This document shows positions 29,266 to 38,398 of a DNA stretch of 64,000 nucleotides, piece after piece. Below the pieces are notes generated by a model, which was not told the DNA's origin, searched no databases, and saw only the letters and a program-made list of their open reading frames with translations. The DNA is from an uncultured Clostridia bacterium. Lineage in GTDB: Bacteria > Bacillota > Clostridia > Christensenellales > Borkfalkiaceae. The stretch covers positions 1-64,000 of the forward strand of contig CATLBN010000007.1 in assembly GCA_949878885.1 (NCBI GenBank), in the 5' to 3' direction. The stretch's first letter is position 1. Every line of letters starts with the position of its first letter. A program made the position numbers and the translations under genes.

Positions 29266-31810
29266 ACCAATTTTTACCCGTATGCACGTCTACCGTAAGG
29301 GGAACTTTAAGTTTTACGGCGTTTTCCATTTCGTATTTTAAAATTTCCGCCGCACGAGAAACTTCGTTTTCGGGCGACTCCAAAACAAGTTCGTCGTGAA
29401 CCTGCAAAATAATTTTTGTTTGCAATCCTTCATTTTTTAATGCGTTAAAAACATTGACCATTGCAATTTTTATTATATCCGCGCTTGAACCTTGCAGCGG
29501 CATATTCATTGCCGCGCGCTCGCCAAACTGCCTTAGCGCAAAGTTCGATGATTTAATTTCGGGTATTATGCGCTTTCTTCCCGCAAGCGTGGAAATGTAG
29601 CCGTGTTGTTTTGCAAAATCAACATTAGACCGCATATATTCTTTTACGGCGCTGTAATTTTCAAAATATTTTTCTATATAGTTTTTTGCCGTTGCAACCG
29701 AAACGTTTAAATCGCGCGAAAGACCGAAATCGCTTATCCCGTAAATTATTCCGAAATTTACGGCTTTTGCTGCTCTGCGCATTTCCCCCGTTACGTTTTT
29801 AAGTTCTACACCGAACACCTGCGAAGCCGTAACCGCGTGTATATCAACGCCTTCTTCATAAGCGTTAATAAGCTCTTTGCAGCCTGAAAAATGCGCCAAC
29901 AGCCTAAGTTCAATCTGAGAATAGTCTGCGTCTATAAAAACGTTGCCTGAACGCGGAACAAAAATTTTTCTAAGCTCCTTTCCTTCGTTGCGGCGTATGG
30001 GAATATTCTGCAAATTAGGATTAGAGCTTGAAAGTCTGCCGGTAGAAGTTGCCGTTTGATGAAACGTAGTGTGAATTACGTTTGAATTTTTATCTATAAG
30101 CGGACGGAAACCGTCTACGTAAGTTGAATTTAATTTTTGATATAACCTGAATTTGAGGATATCGTCTATTACGGGATATTTGTCTACAAGTTTTTCCAAC
30201 ACATCGGCGCCGGTTGTATATTTTCCCGTCTTCTTCTTTTTTATTTCTGTAATTCCTATCTTTTCATATAAAACTTCACCCAACTGCATAGGAGAATTCA
30301 AATTAAACTGCACTCCGCAAGCTTTGAAAATTTTACTTTTATATTCTTCTATAATTGATTGATAATTGCGCGAAAGCTCGTTTAACCCGTCCAAACTTAT
30401 CTTTACACCGACGGATTCCATACTATAAAGTACTTCGGCAATCGGTTTTTCCAAATCTTTGTAAAGCGAAAGCATATTTTCAAATTCTAATTTTTTATAA
30501 TACTCTGCGAAAAGCTCCGCAACCGCAAAAGCCGAAAAATCAAAATCGTACATATTATATTCGCACAAGGCTTTCATTGTAGAAACCGAAGAATTATAAT
30601 CGCAAAGATACTTTGCGATTGACAAATCATCAAAGCGGCACTTACGCTCCACCCCGAGATTATCCAAAATATGCAGCTGAAATTTAAAATCGTATGCCGT
30701 TACCTTGTTTTCAGCATTTCCGTAAACCAAACCCAATACGTTTATAAAATCGTTAAAACTTATTCCGCTGTCGGAAAGCAGCCCTTCCGAAACTGCAAAA
30801 GAATACTCTTTACCGCCCGTATAAATTTCGGCGGACGTTTCCGAAAGCTCAACATAAAATTCATTTTGTTTTTCAAACTCAGACGCAATCTCCGCAAAAT
30901 CTCTGCAAACAACTTTTGGGGGATAAATAATATTTTTTGAACTTTTGTCAATCTCGTCGCCGAAAATATTTAAGCCGAGAAAGCTTTTAAACTCCAAATC
31001 GCCGAAAATCTTTTTTACTTCTGAACCGTAAACATACGGTGTAGCGCAATCTTCCAACTTTATATCAATATTGCAATTCCTGTTTATGGTTGCAAGTTTG
31101 TATGAAAGATAAGCAATATCTTTATTATTTTCGAATTTTACGCGCGTTGCGCCTTTAAGTTCGTCTAAATGTTCGTATATTCCGTCTAAACTGCCGTAGC
31201 GGGATAATAAATCATAAGCGGTTTTTTCGCCTATTCCGGGAATACCGGGTATATTATCCGATTTATCGCCCATCAGCGCCTTTAAGTCTATTACACGCGT
31301 AGGTTCTTTAAGTCCTGTTTCTGCCGCAAAATTTTCCAAATTCAATCTTGTAAGGTCTGAAACTCCGCGTTTGGTAAAATAAACGTCGGTTTTTTCGTCA
31401 ACAAGCTGATAACTGTCTCTATCGCCAGTATAAATATAACTGTGCACATTAAACTTGGCTGAAAGAGTGCCTAAAATATCGTCCGCCTCAATTCCTGCTT
31501 GCTGATAAATAGCTACCTTCATTGATTTTAACAGATTTTTAAGCGGCTCCACCTGAACAGCCAAATCTTCCGGCATCGGCTTTCGCGTTGCCTTATAACC
31601 GCCGTACATTTCGTGTCTGAACGTAGGCGCTTTCATATCGAAAGCAACAATCAAATATTCGGGCTTAACGTCCTCCATAATTTTAAAAAGCAATTTTGTA
31701 AAACCGAATACGGCATTGGTGGGAACGCCGCTGCGCGTAGTAAATACGGGCGTTGCATAAAACGCCCTGTTAAACAAACTGTTGCCGTCTATTAAAACCA
31801 ATTTTTCCAT
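29252..31810 (-). CDS. polA: DNA polymerase I
   Basis: 852 residues. The N-terminal 5'-3' exonuclease (FNRAFYAT, DGDRDSYQL-type TGDRDSYQLV, and the helix-hairpin GIPGIGEKTAYDLL) covers about 1-290. The middle region lacks the DxE and other acidic residues of the 3'-5' exonuclease, so proofreading is probably lost, as in many Firmicutes. The polymerase domain has motif A DADYSQIELRLLAHFSG, motif B RRAAKAVNFGIIYGIS and motif C QVHDELVLE. It is co-transcribed with coaE. Confidence 0.97.
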   Translation of the reverse strand: MEKLVLIDGNSLFNRAFYATPVFTTRSGVPTNAVFGFTKLLFKIMEDVKPEYLIVAFDMKAPTFRHEMYGGYKATRKPMPEDLAVQVEPLKNLLKSMKVAIYQQAGIEADDILGTLSAKFNVHSYIYTGDRDSYQLVDEKTDVYFTKRGVSDLTRLNLENFAAETGLKEPTRVIDLKALMGDKSDNIPGIPGIGEKTAYDLLSRYGSLDGIYEHLDELKGATRVKFENNKDIAYLSYKLATINRNCNIDIKLEDCATPYVYGSEVKKIFGDLEFKSFLGLNIFGDEIDKSSKNIIYPPKVVCRDFAEIASEFEKQNEFYVELSETSAEIYTGGKEYSFAVSEGLLSDSGISFNDFINVLGLVYGNAENKVTAYDFKFQLHILDNLGVERKCRFDDLSIAKYLCDYNSSVSTMKALCEYNMYDFDFSAFAVAELFAEYYKKLEFENMLSLYKDLEKPIAEVLYSMESVGVKISLDGLNELSRNYQSIIEEYKSKIFKACGVQFNLNSPMQLGEVLYEKIGITEIKKKKTGKYTTGADVLEKLVDKYPVIDDILKFRLYQKLNSTYVDGFRPLIDKNSNVIHTTFHQTATSTGRLSSSNPNLQNIPIRRNEGKELRKIFVPRSGNVFIDADYSQIELRLLAHFSGCKELINAYEEGVDIHAVTASQVFGVELKNVTGEMRRAAKAVNFGIIYGISDFGLSRDLNVSVATAKNYIEKYFENYSAVKEYMRSNVDFAKQHGYISTLAGRKRIIPEIKSSNFALRQFGERAAMNMPLQGSSADIIKIAMVNVFNALKNEGLQTKIILQVHDELVLESPENEVSRAAEILKYEMENAVKLKVPLTVDVHTGKNWYDAK

Positions 31811-31864
31811 AATATAAGTTTAACACTTTATTAAAATAAAATCAATGTAAAAACTTAAAAACGC

Positions 31865-31893
31865 TTGATTTTTATTAATTAATATAATATAAT
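31865..31893 (+). promoter_or_regulatory. tRNA-Leu(CAA) promoter
   Basis: TTGATT, 17 bases, TATAAT; the tRNA begins 11 bases downstream. Confidence 0.75.
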
Positions 31894-31903
31894 TTACTCG
31901 TTC

Positions 31904-31990
31904 GCCGGTGTGGTGGAATTGGCAGACGCGCGGGACTCAAAATCCCGTGGTAGTGATACCGTATCGGTTCGACCCCGATCACCGGCACCA
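31904..31990 (+). tRNA. tRNA-Leu (anticodon CAA)
   Basis: GCCGGTG pairs with CACCGGC, the D arm contains GGAATTGGCAGACGCGC, and the anticodon stem CGGGA/TCCCG encloses loop CTCAAAA, giving anticodon CAA for UUG. A class II variable arm, GGTTCGACCCC T arm and encoded CCA complete it. Confidence 0.95.
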
Positions 31991-31992
31991 AA

Positions 31993-32022
31993 AAAAAGCA
32001 ACCGTTTTGCGGTTGCTTTTTT
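31993..32022 (+). terminator. Terminator of tRNA-Leu(CAA)
   Basis: GCAACCG and CGGTTGC pair around TTTTG, extended by A and T runs, directly after the CCA. Confidence 0.88.
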
Positions 32023-32054
32023 ATATAACTCAATTAATCAAATAAATATTTAAA

Positions 32055-32094
32055 AACAAATCCGAATTCATTAATACGTACTCGGATTTGTTTT
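32055..32094. terminator. Rho-independent terminator
   Basis: A 12-bp stem (32055-32066 with 32083-32094) with T-runs, 10 bases after the stop of the reverse gene at 32105. Confidence 0.75.
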
Positions 32095-32104
32095 TTTATA
32101 ATTA

Positions 32105-32308
32105 TTAAATAAGAGGAAACTTTTCCTCTATATTAAACGTCAAACCGTATTCTTCAGCTTTCTCCCACTTTTGCAAAATTTCCAATAATTCTACGAATAC
32201 GTATCTTTGACCGTTTGAAAACTCGTCATGAACGGACAATTCTTTCAAACATTCCAATCCGTTACTTAAAATTTCCTTTAGAACTTCTTCAGCACTCATC
32301 TTTTTCAT
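32105..32308 (-). CDS. Hypothetical protein, 67 aa, downstream of spo0A
   Basis: Short, acidic and helical (LKEILSNGLECLKEL, then VELLEILQKWEKAEE). Its first ATG overlaps the spo0A stop (ATGA), which supports coupled expression; a second ATG follows at codon 4. I do not recognise the family, and the link to sporulation is only positional. Confidence 0.6.
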   Translation of the reverse strand: MKKMSAEEVLKEILSNGLECLKELSVHDEFSNGQRYVFVELLEILQKWEKAEEYGLTFNIEEKFPLI

Positions 32309-33075
32309 TTGAACGATTCCAAAATAAGTTTGTCGGCAACCAACGCAATAAACTCACTGTTTGTAGGGCGTTCGTTACCTATGTAAACTCTTGCGCCGAA
32401 AATCGAGCTAATAGCTTCGGTTCTGCCGCGGTTCCAAGCAACTTCTATAGCGTGCCTAATTGCCCTTTCTACTTTACTTGCGGAAGTTGCAAATTTTTCG
32501 CCTATTTTAGGGTAAAGCTCCTTGGTAACTCTGTTTATTACCGACGGTTCCTCTACCGCCATCTTTATACCCTCGCGCAAATAAGTAAACCCTTTAATGT
32601 GAGGCGGTATGCCAATCGTAATAAAAATGTTACTGATTTTTTCGTCTAAAGAGCTGATTTTACGTTTATCGCGCAAATCGGTCGAAACCTTATAATCTAT
32701 TGCTTTATTACTTGAAAGTTCACGTATTCTGTCAACTAACGTTTCCGGTTTTACGGGCTTTGCCAAATAATAAACGGCTCCGTGTTCTATAGCTCTGTCA
32801 ACTATTTTATCGTCTGCATAACTGCCGATAGCAATGCAAATACACTCTGAACGGTTTTCTTTTATAAAATCAAGCACACCGAATCCGTCCAAACCTATAA
32901 GAGTTAAATCAACTATTGCAACGTCGGGATTGGAACTTTTAACCAATTCCAATGCCGTATTGCCGTTGGGTGTAGTCGCGCAAACAGAAAGCCCGTCTTG
33001 TTCACCGATAAAACGCTTAAGTTCATTTACAAAATCTTCGTTATTTTCGAAGATTGCAATACTTACGTTTTTCAT
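32305..33075 (-). CDS. spo0A: Stage 0 sporulation protein A (Spo0A)
   Basis: The 256-residue protein is a response regulator with an N-terminal receiver: phospho-acceptor Asp56 in VAIVDLTLIG and Lys in YLAKPVKP. The Spo0A-specific C-terminal DNA-binding domain (IGIPPHIKGFTYLREGIKMA, RAIRHAIEVAWNRG, YIGNERPTNSEFIALVADKL) is complete. It commits cells to sporulation and responds to phosphorylation. One oddity: the acidic pair that normally binds metal near residues 10-11 reads Glu-Asn rather than Asp-Asp. A perfect 0A box lies upstream, suggesting autoregulation. Confidence 0.96.
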   Translation of the reverse strand: MKNVSIAIFENNEDFVNELKRFIGEQDGLSVCATTPNGNTALELVKSSNPDVAIVDLTLIGLDGFGVLDFIKENRSECICIAIGSYADDKIVDRAIEHGAVYYLAKPVKPETLVDRIRELSSNKAIDYKVSTDLRDKRKISSLDEKISNIFITIGIPPHIKGFTYLREGIKMAVEEPSVINRVTKELYPKIGEKFATSASKVERAIRHAIEVAWNRGRTEAISSIFGARVYIGNERPTNSEFIALVADKLILESFK

Positions 33076-33208
33076 ATTTTTATCCTCCGAAATCTTGATT
33101 ACGGTATTAATTATAAAATAATTTTATGAAAAAGTAAAGTATTTTTGTAAAATAATGGAAATTTATTTTAAATTATTATTGAATATTTTACAATATTCTG
33201 TATTATTT

Positions 33209-33221
33209 TGACGAATGTCAA
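33209..33221 (-). promoter_or_regulatory. 0A box overlapping a -35-like element upstream of spo0A
   Basis: TGACGAA (33209-33215, plus strand) matches the TGNCGAA 0A box. On the minus strand TTGACA (33216-33221) abuts it. No clear -10 hexamer stands out at the right distance, so the promoter itself is uncertain. Confidence 0.45.
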
Positions 33222-33224
33222 TTT

Positions 33225-34802
33225 TTACTGCGTTATGATGTCTATATATTCATCATAAGTAACTGTTTTATCGAACCTTTTGGTATCGTTAATTTCGATA
33301 ATTCTGTTGGCAACGGTATTCATAAGCTCTTGGTCGTGCGAAGTAAACAGCATACAGCCCTTAAAATTTTTGAACCCGTTGTTCAAAGCCGTTATTGATT
33401 CAAGGTCTAAATGGTTTGTAGGTTCATCAAAAATTAAGAAATTACTGCCTTCAAGCATCATTTTTGCAAGCATACAGCGTACTTTTTCTCCGCCGGATAA
33501 AACCTTTGCTTGCTTTAATGCTTCTTCTCCCGAAAAAAGCATTCTGCCAAGCCAACCGCGCAAATATTCTTCATAATGGTCTGACGAATACTGACTAAGC
33601 CATTCGACAAGCGTATAATCGCACCCTGCAAAAAATTCGTTATTATTTTCTGGGAAGTATGATACCGTAACCGTTTTCCCCCATTTTACGGTACCTGCGT
33701 CCGGCTGTATTTTACCTGTAAGCACGTCATATAACATAGATACGGTTGTGCTTTTATCGCTTACTATACCGATTTTTTCGTCCTTTTGTACGGTAAAAGA
33801 AACGTTTTCGAAAAATCCTTTTTTTGTAAGTCCTTCTACAATTAAAATATCGTTTCCTATTTCCTTTTCAAATTTAAAATCTATATAAGGGTATTTTCTT
33901 AAAGACGGTTTAAAATCCGAAATCGTAAGCTTTTCAAGCTCTTTTTTACGTGATGTAGCCTGACGCGACTTTGATGCGTTTGCCGCAAATCTTGCAATAA
34001 AATCTTGCAACTCTTTTGCACGCTGTTCGTTTTTCTTGTTTTGGTCGCGTTGCTGACGCGCAAGAAGCTGGCTTGTTTCATACCAAAAATCGTAGTTTCC
34101 CAACACCATATTTATTTTACCGTAATCTACGTCGCATATGTGCGTACATACCTTATTAAGAAAATGGCGGTTATGCGAAACTATAATTATTGTATTTTCA
34201 AAGTCCAAAAGATAATTTTCCAGCCAACGAACGGTCTTAATATCCAAGTTGTTTGTAGGCTCGTCCAAAAGCAAAATGTCCGGATTACCGAAAAGCGCCT
34301 GCGCCAGCAAAACTTTAATTTTAAGTTTTGCGTCAAGGTCGGACATAAGTAAATTATGATATTCTTCCGTAATATCCAACGCGTTTAAAAGCGTTTGCGC
34401 TTCGTATTCGGCTTCCCAACCGCCCAATTCGGCAAATTCGCTTTCAAGTTCACTTGCGCGCACCCCGTCTTCCTCGGTAAAATCGGCTTTGGTATATAAC
34501 GCGTCTTTTTCATCCATTATATCAACCAAGCGTTTATGTCCCAGCATTACGGCACGAAGCACTGTTACGCAGTCGTAAGCGTTTTGGTTCTGCTGTAAAA
34601 CGGACATTCTTTCGTTTTTGCCCATAGTAACGTCGCCTTTATTTGGCTCGATTTCTCCGCTTAAAACTTTTAAAAACGTAGATTTCCCAGCGCCGTTGGC
34701 GCCTATTATTCCGTAGCAGTTGCCGCCGGTAAACTTTATGTTTACGTCCTCAAAAAGTTTTTTACTGCCGTATTGCAGCGATACGTTATTTACCTGTAAC
34801 AT
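33225..34802 (-). CDS. ABC-F family ATPase (YbiT-like)
   Basis: From the ATG at 34802 (AAAGGAG six bases upstream) it is 525 aa with two ABC domains and no membrane part, the ABC-F plan of ribosome-associated translation factors. Domain 1 has Walker A GANGAGKST and ILLLDEPTNNLD. A charged linker (RDQNKKNEQRAKELQDF) joins them. Domain 2 has VLSGGEKVRCMLA and LIFDEPTNHLD. Its Walker A position reads VSDKSTTVSM and lacks the GxGKS/T residues, so the second site may not bind ATP normally. Confidence 0.88.
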   Translation of the reverse strand: MLQVNNVSLQYGSKKLFEDVNIKFTGGNCYGIIGANGAGKSTFLKVLSGEIEPNKGDVTMGKNERMSVLQQNQNAYDCVTVLRAVMLGHKRLVDIMDEKDALYTKADFTEEDGVRASELESEFAELGGWEAEYEAQTLLNALDITEEYHNLLMSDLDAKLKIKVLLAQALFGNPDILLLDEPTNNLDIKTVRWLENYLLDFENTIIIVSHNRHFLNKVCTHICDVDYGKINMVLGNYDFWYETSQLLARQQRDQNKKNEQRAKELQDFIARFAANASKSRQATSRKKELEKLTISDFKPSLRKYPYIDFKFEKEIGNDILIVEGLTKKGFFENVSFTVQKDEKIGIVSDKSTTVSMLYDVLTGKIQPDAGTVKWGKTVTVSYFPENNNEFFAGCDYTLVEWLSQYSSDHYEEYLRGWLGRMLFSGEEALKQAKVLSGGEKVRCMLAKMMLEGSNFLIFDEPTNHLDLESITALNNGFKNFKGCMLFTSHDQELMNTVANRIIEINDTKRFDKTVTYDEYIDIITQ

Positions 34803-34824
34803 TTTTAACTCCTTTTTCTTGTAA

Positions 34825-36594
34825 TTATATTGCAAACTGACTGTTGTATAAATTTGAATAAAAGCCGCCCAGCTTTAAAAGTTCCGCGTGCGTTCCCTGT
34901 TCTATAATATTTCCGTCACGCATAACCAAAATAAGGTCGGCTTCTTTAATGGTGGAAAGTCTGTGCGCAACAATAAAACTTGTTCTGCCTTGCATAAGCC
35001 TTGCAAATGCCGCTTGAATTTTTTGTTCCGTTCTTGTATCTATAGATGAAGTCGCCTCATCCAAAATCAACATAGGCGGCAGGCAAAGCATAATTCGCGT
35101 TATGCATAAAAGCTGTTTCTGCCCTTGCGACAAATTGCCGCCGTCTTCCGATAAAACAGTGTCGTAACCTTGCGGAAGCTGCATAATAAAATTATGCGCA
35201 TACGCCGATTTTGCCGCTTCGATAATTTCTTCATCGGTTGCGTCCGCCTTTCCCATAGCTATATTTTCGCGTACGGTGCCGCTTTTAAGCCAAGTATCCT
35301 GTAAAACCATTCCGTAATTTTTACGCAGAGATTTGCGCGTTACTTTTAAAATATTATTACCGTCAACGCTTATTTCGCCAGAGTCGGCGTCGTAAAAACG
35401 CATTAATAAATTTATAAGCGTAGTTTTACCGCACCCGGTAGGACCTACAATAGCAATTCTCTGTCCGGCTTTTGCTTTAAGGTTTAAATTTTCTATTAAC
35501 TTTTTATCCGCAACATAAGAAAAATATACGTTTTTAAACTCTACATCTCCGTTAACGCTTTGCAAATCCAGCGCGTCTCGGGCATCGGGCGTTTGCGGTG
35601 TTTCGTCTATAATTTCGTATATTCTCGCGGCGCAGGCAATAGCGTTCTGCAATTCGGTTACAACGCCGGAAATTTCATTGAACGGCTTTGTGTACTGATT
35701 TGCATACGCCAAAAGTCCCGAAAGTTTTCCCACCGAAAACGCAACGGGAAGCAATGCGCCCATAGACGGAACAATTAAAATCATTGCTCCCGCAAACGCT
35801 ACGGCGGCATAAACCACGGCGTTTACAAAACGCGTTGAAGGGTTGGTAAGCGACGAGTAAAATATGGATTTTAAAGAAGCTTGCGTAAGTCTTTGGTTTA
35901 CGTCGTCAAACTTATTCATATTTTCTTCTTCCCGGTTAAACGCCTGAACAACCTTTAAATTGCCAATCATTTCGTTTATAAACGCAGTTTGTTCGCCGCG
36001 TATTTGAGAAGTTGTTTTGAAAAGCGAATAAGTTTTTGAAGCAATGAATTTTGCAACGAATAATGAAAGCGGTGTTAAAACAAAAACTATAAGAGCGATT
36101 ATCCAATTAAGATAAATCATAATGCCAAGCGTGCCTACAATAGTTAAAACACCCGTAAAAAGCTGAGTAAACCCCATTAATAATCCGTCTGCGAACTGGT
36201 CAACGTCGGCTATATTGCGCGAAACTATGTCGCCGCTTGAATGAGAATCTAAAAACGATAACGGCAAACGCTGTAAATTTTTAAACGCTTCCTCGCGGAC
36301 GTCTTTAACCACTCCGTAAGTTATTCTATTGTTTATAACGTTCATAAGCCACTGCGAAACGCACGTTATAGCTATACTTGCGCCCGTAAGAATAAATTGG
36401 AAGGTAAGCGACGAAAAATCAACTTTGCCGCGTTCTGTTATAGCATCTACTGCGCGTCCGAAAAATATTGGAGTGGCAAGCGTTCCTGCCACCGTAAGCA
36501 GCGCAAAAAACAGCGTGCACGACAATAGAATTTTATAATTTTTAAGTTGTTTCAATATTCGTTTCAATACGATTTTGGAAGATACTTTACTCAT
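34825..36594 (-). CDS. ABC exporter half-transporter, permease-ATPase fusion (subunit B)
   Basis: 589 residues: six transmembrane helices in the first 320 residues, then an ATPase with Walker A GPTGCGKTT, signature LSQGQKQLL and Walker B MLILDEATSSID. It follows the partner gene at 36595 with no gap, so the two probably form a heterodimeric exporter like BmrCD or LmrCD. In such pairs one ATP site is degenerate; here the Walker B glutamate is present, so this is likely the catalytic partner. Substrate unknown; the position next to an ABC-F gene hints at drug or peptide export. Confidence 0.9.
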   Translation of the reverse strand: MSKVSSKIVLKRILKQLKNYKILLSCTLFFALLTVAGTLATPIFFGRAVDAITERGKVDFSSLTFQFILTGASIAITCVSQWLMNVINNRITYGVVKDVREEAFKNLQRLPLSFLDSHSSGDIVSRNIADVDQFADGLLMGFTQLFTGVLTIVGTLGIMIYLNWIIALIVFVLTPLSLFVAKFIASKTYSLFKTTSQIRGEQTAFINEMIGNLKVVQAFNREEENMNKFDDVNQRLTQASLKSIFYSSLTNPSTRFVNAVVYAAVAFAGAMILIVPSMGALLPVAFSVGKLSGLLAYANQYTKPFNEISGVVTELQNAIACAARIYEIIDETPQTPDARDALDLQSVNGDVEFKNVYFSYVADKKLIENLNLKAKAGQRIAIVGPTGCGKTTLINLLMRFYDADSGEISVDGNNILKVTRKSLRKNYGMVLQDTWLKSGTVRENIAMGKADATDEEIIEAAKSAYAHNFIMQLPQGYDTVLSEDGGNLSQGQKQLLCITRIMLCLPPMLILDEATSSIDTRTEQKIQAAFARLMQGRTSFIVAHRLSTIKEADLILVMRDGNIIEQGTHAELLKLGGFYSNLYNSQFAI

Positions 36595-38328
36595 TTAAGC
36601 TTCCTCCCGTTTATACTGCGAATTATGAATTTCTTTATAAATTTCGCAAGATTCCATAAGTTGGGAATGCGTACCCAACCCAACCATTTTACCGCCGTCT
36701 AATACTATTATTTTGTCTGCATTGCGTATTGAAGAAGTGCGTTGAGAAACTATAAAAACCGTAGGGTTGTAATCAAGTTCTTTAATAGAACGGCGCAAAG
36801 CCGCGTCGGTTGCATAATCCAAAGCAGAAGCGCTGTCGTCCAAAATTAAAATTTGCGGCCGTTTTACAAGCGCACGGGCAACGGTAAGCCTTTGGCGCTG
36901 TCCGCCCGAAAAGTTTTTACCGCCTTCTTCCACCTGCTCGTCAAGCCCCGAAGTTTTTGATTTTATTACGTCGGTCGCCTGCGCAGCGGCTATTGCGGCA
37001 AGTATTTCGCCGTCGTCGGCGTCATTTTTTCCCCATTTAATATTTTCACGCACAGTGCCTTTAAAAAGTACGGCGCGTTGCGGAACGATACCGCACTGCG
37101 CTCTCAATTCTTCGTCTCCTATGCTGTTTACGTTGCGCCCGTCAATTAAAACTTCGCCCGACTTGCAATCGTAAAAATGCGGAAGCATATTTACAAGCGT
37201 GGTTTTACCTGCGCCCGTACCGCCTATAATACCTACCGTTTGACCCTTACCTACCGTAAAAGAAACGTTGTCAAGCGCGTTAACCGAAGCGTTTTTATAG
37301 TTTACGCACACGTTTTTAAATTCTATAAACGGAGCGTTTTCAGCGGCTGATTGCGGTTTTGTATGCATAAGCGTGGGCTGCATTTCCAAAATTTCGTTAA
37401 CTCTGCCGGCGCACGCAAAAGATTTTGTTACCGTAATTATAAGGTTCGCAAGCTTAATAAGCTCTATTAAAATCTGCGACATATAATTGTAAAGCGAAAC
37501 CACCTGCCCCTGCGAAAGCGAACCTCCGTCCACCTTAATTGCACCTACGTATAAAAGCGCAATTATTGCGCAATTGACTATTGCGTAAGTAAGCGGATTC
37601 ATAAGCGCCGAAACCCTGCCCACAAAAATCTGCGCTTTGGTAAGCCCTTGGTTGCGCTTATTATATTCGTTTATTTCGTCTTCCTCTTTACAAAAAGCGC
37701 GCAATACCCTTGCGCCTGCAAGCGTTTCTCTTGTAGATGATGTAACTCCGTCAAGCTTTGCCTGCGCTTTTTTATACAGGGGTATGCTTGCAAGCATTAT
37801 CCCGAAAACAACTACGCATAAAACCATAATGGATATCCCGAAAACGCCTCCGGCGGTAACATCTATTGTAAACGCCATTATCATTGCGCCGAAAACTATA
37901 AACGGCGAACGCATAAACAGTCTAAGCACAAGATTTACGCCCGACTGAATTTGATTTACGTCGCCCGTCATACGGGTTATCATTTTAGAAGCGCCCAATC
38001 CGTCCATTTCGCTGTAAGACAGCGTTTGCATTTTTTTAAATAAGTCGTGGCGGAGTTCTTTTGAAAAACCTACGGCGGCACGCGCGGCAAAGTATTGGGC
38101 AGCCACGGCGCTTATAAGCCCCACAACTCCCAAGGCAACAAGCACCAAACACGCTTTTACAATATAGCCAGCGCCCTGTCCGCCGTTTATCCCGTTATCT
38201 ATTATTGCGGCAACCACAAGAGGAACAAACAGTTCGAAGCCGGCTTCCAAAAGTTTAAAAAGCGGAGCCAGCACAGATTGTAACTTGTAATTTTTTAAAT
38301 ATTTTAACAGTTTTTTCATTCTCGGCAA
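36595..38328 (-). CDS. ABC exporter half-transporter, permease-ATPase fusion (subunit A)
   Basis: 577 residues with six membrane helices, Walker A GGTGAGKTT, signature FSGGQRQRL and Walker B ILILDDSASALD. The residue after the Walker B aspartate is Asp instead of the catalytic Glu, the typical non-canonical site of heterodimeric exporters. That fits a complex with the neighbour at 34825. The gene is first in the operon, which seems to include the ABC-F gene. Confidence 0.9.
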   Translation of the reverse strand: MPRMKKLLKYLKNYKLQSVLAPLFKLLEAGFELFVPLVVAAIIDNGINGGQGAGYIVKACLVLVALGVVGLISAVAAQYFAARAAVGFSKELRHDLFKKMQTLSYSEMDGLGASKMITRMTGDVNQIQSGVNLVLRLFMRSPFIVFGAMIMAFTIDVTAGGVFGISIMVLCVVVFGIMLASIPLYKKAQAKLDGVTSSTRETLAGARVLRAFCKEEDEINEYNKRNQGLTKAQIFVGRVSALMNPLTYAIVNCAIIALLYVGAIKVDGGSLSQGQVVSLYNYMSQILIELIKLANLIITVTKSFACAGRVNEILEMQPTLMHTKPQSAAENAPFIEFKNVCVNYKNASVNALDNVSFTVGKGQTVGIIGGTGAGKTTLVNMLPHFYDCKSGEVLIDGRNVNSIGDEELRAQCGIVPQRAVLFKGTVRENIKWGKNDADDGEILAAIAAAQATDVIKSKTSGLDEQVEEGGKNFSGGQRQRLTVARALVKRPQILILDDSASALDYATDAALRRSIKELDYNPTVFIVSQRTSSIRNADKIIVLDGGKMVGLGTHSQLMESCEIYKEIHNSQYKREEA

Positions 38329-38398
38329 ATTATACCATTTATATAATTAAAAAGCAATTTTTATTGCATTTATAATCGCATTTTGATAAACTTAATTT

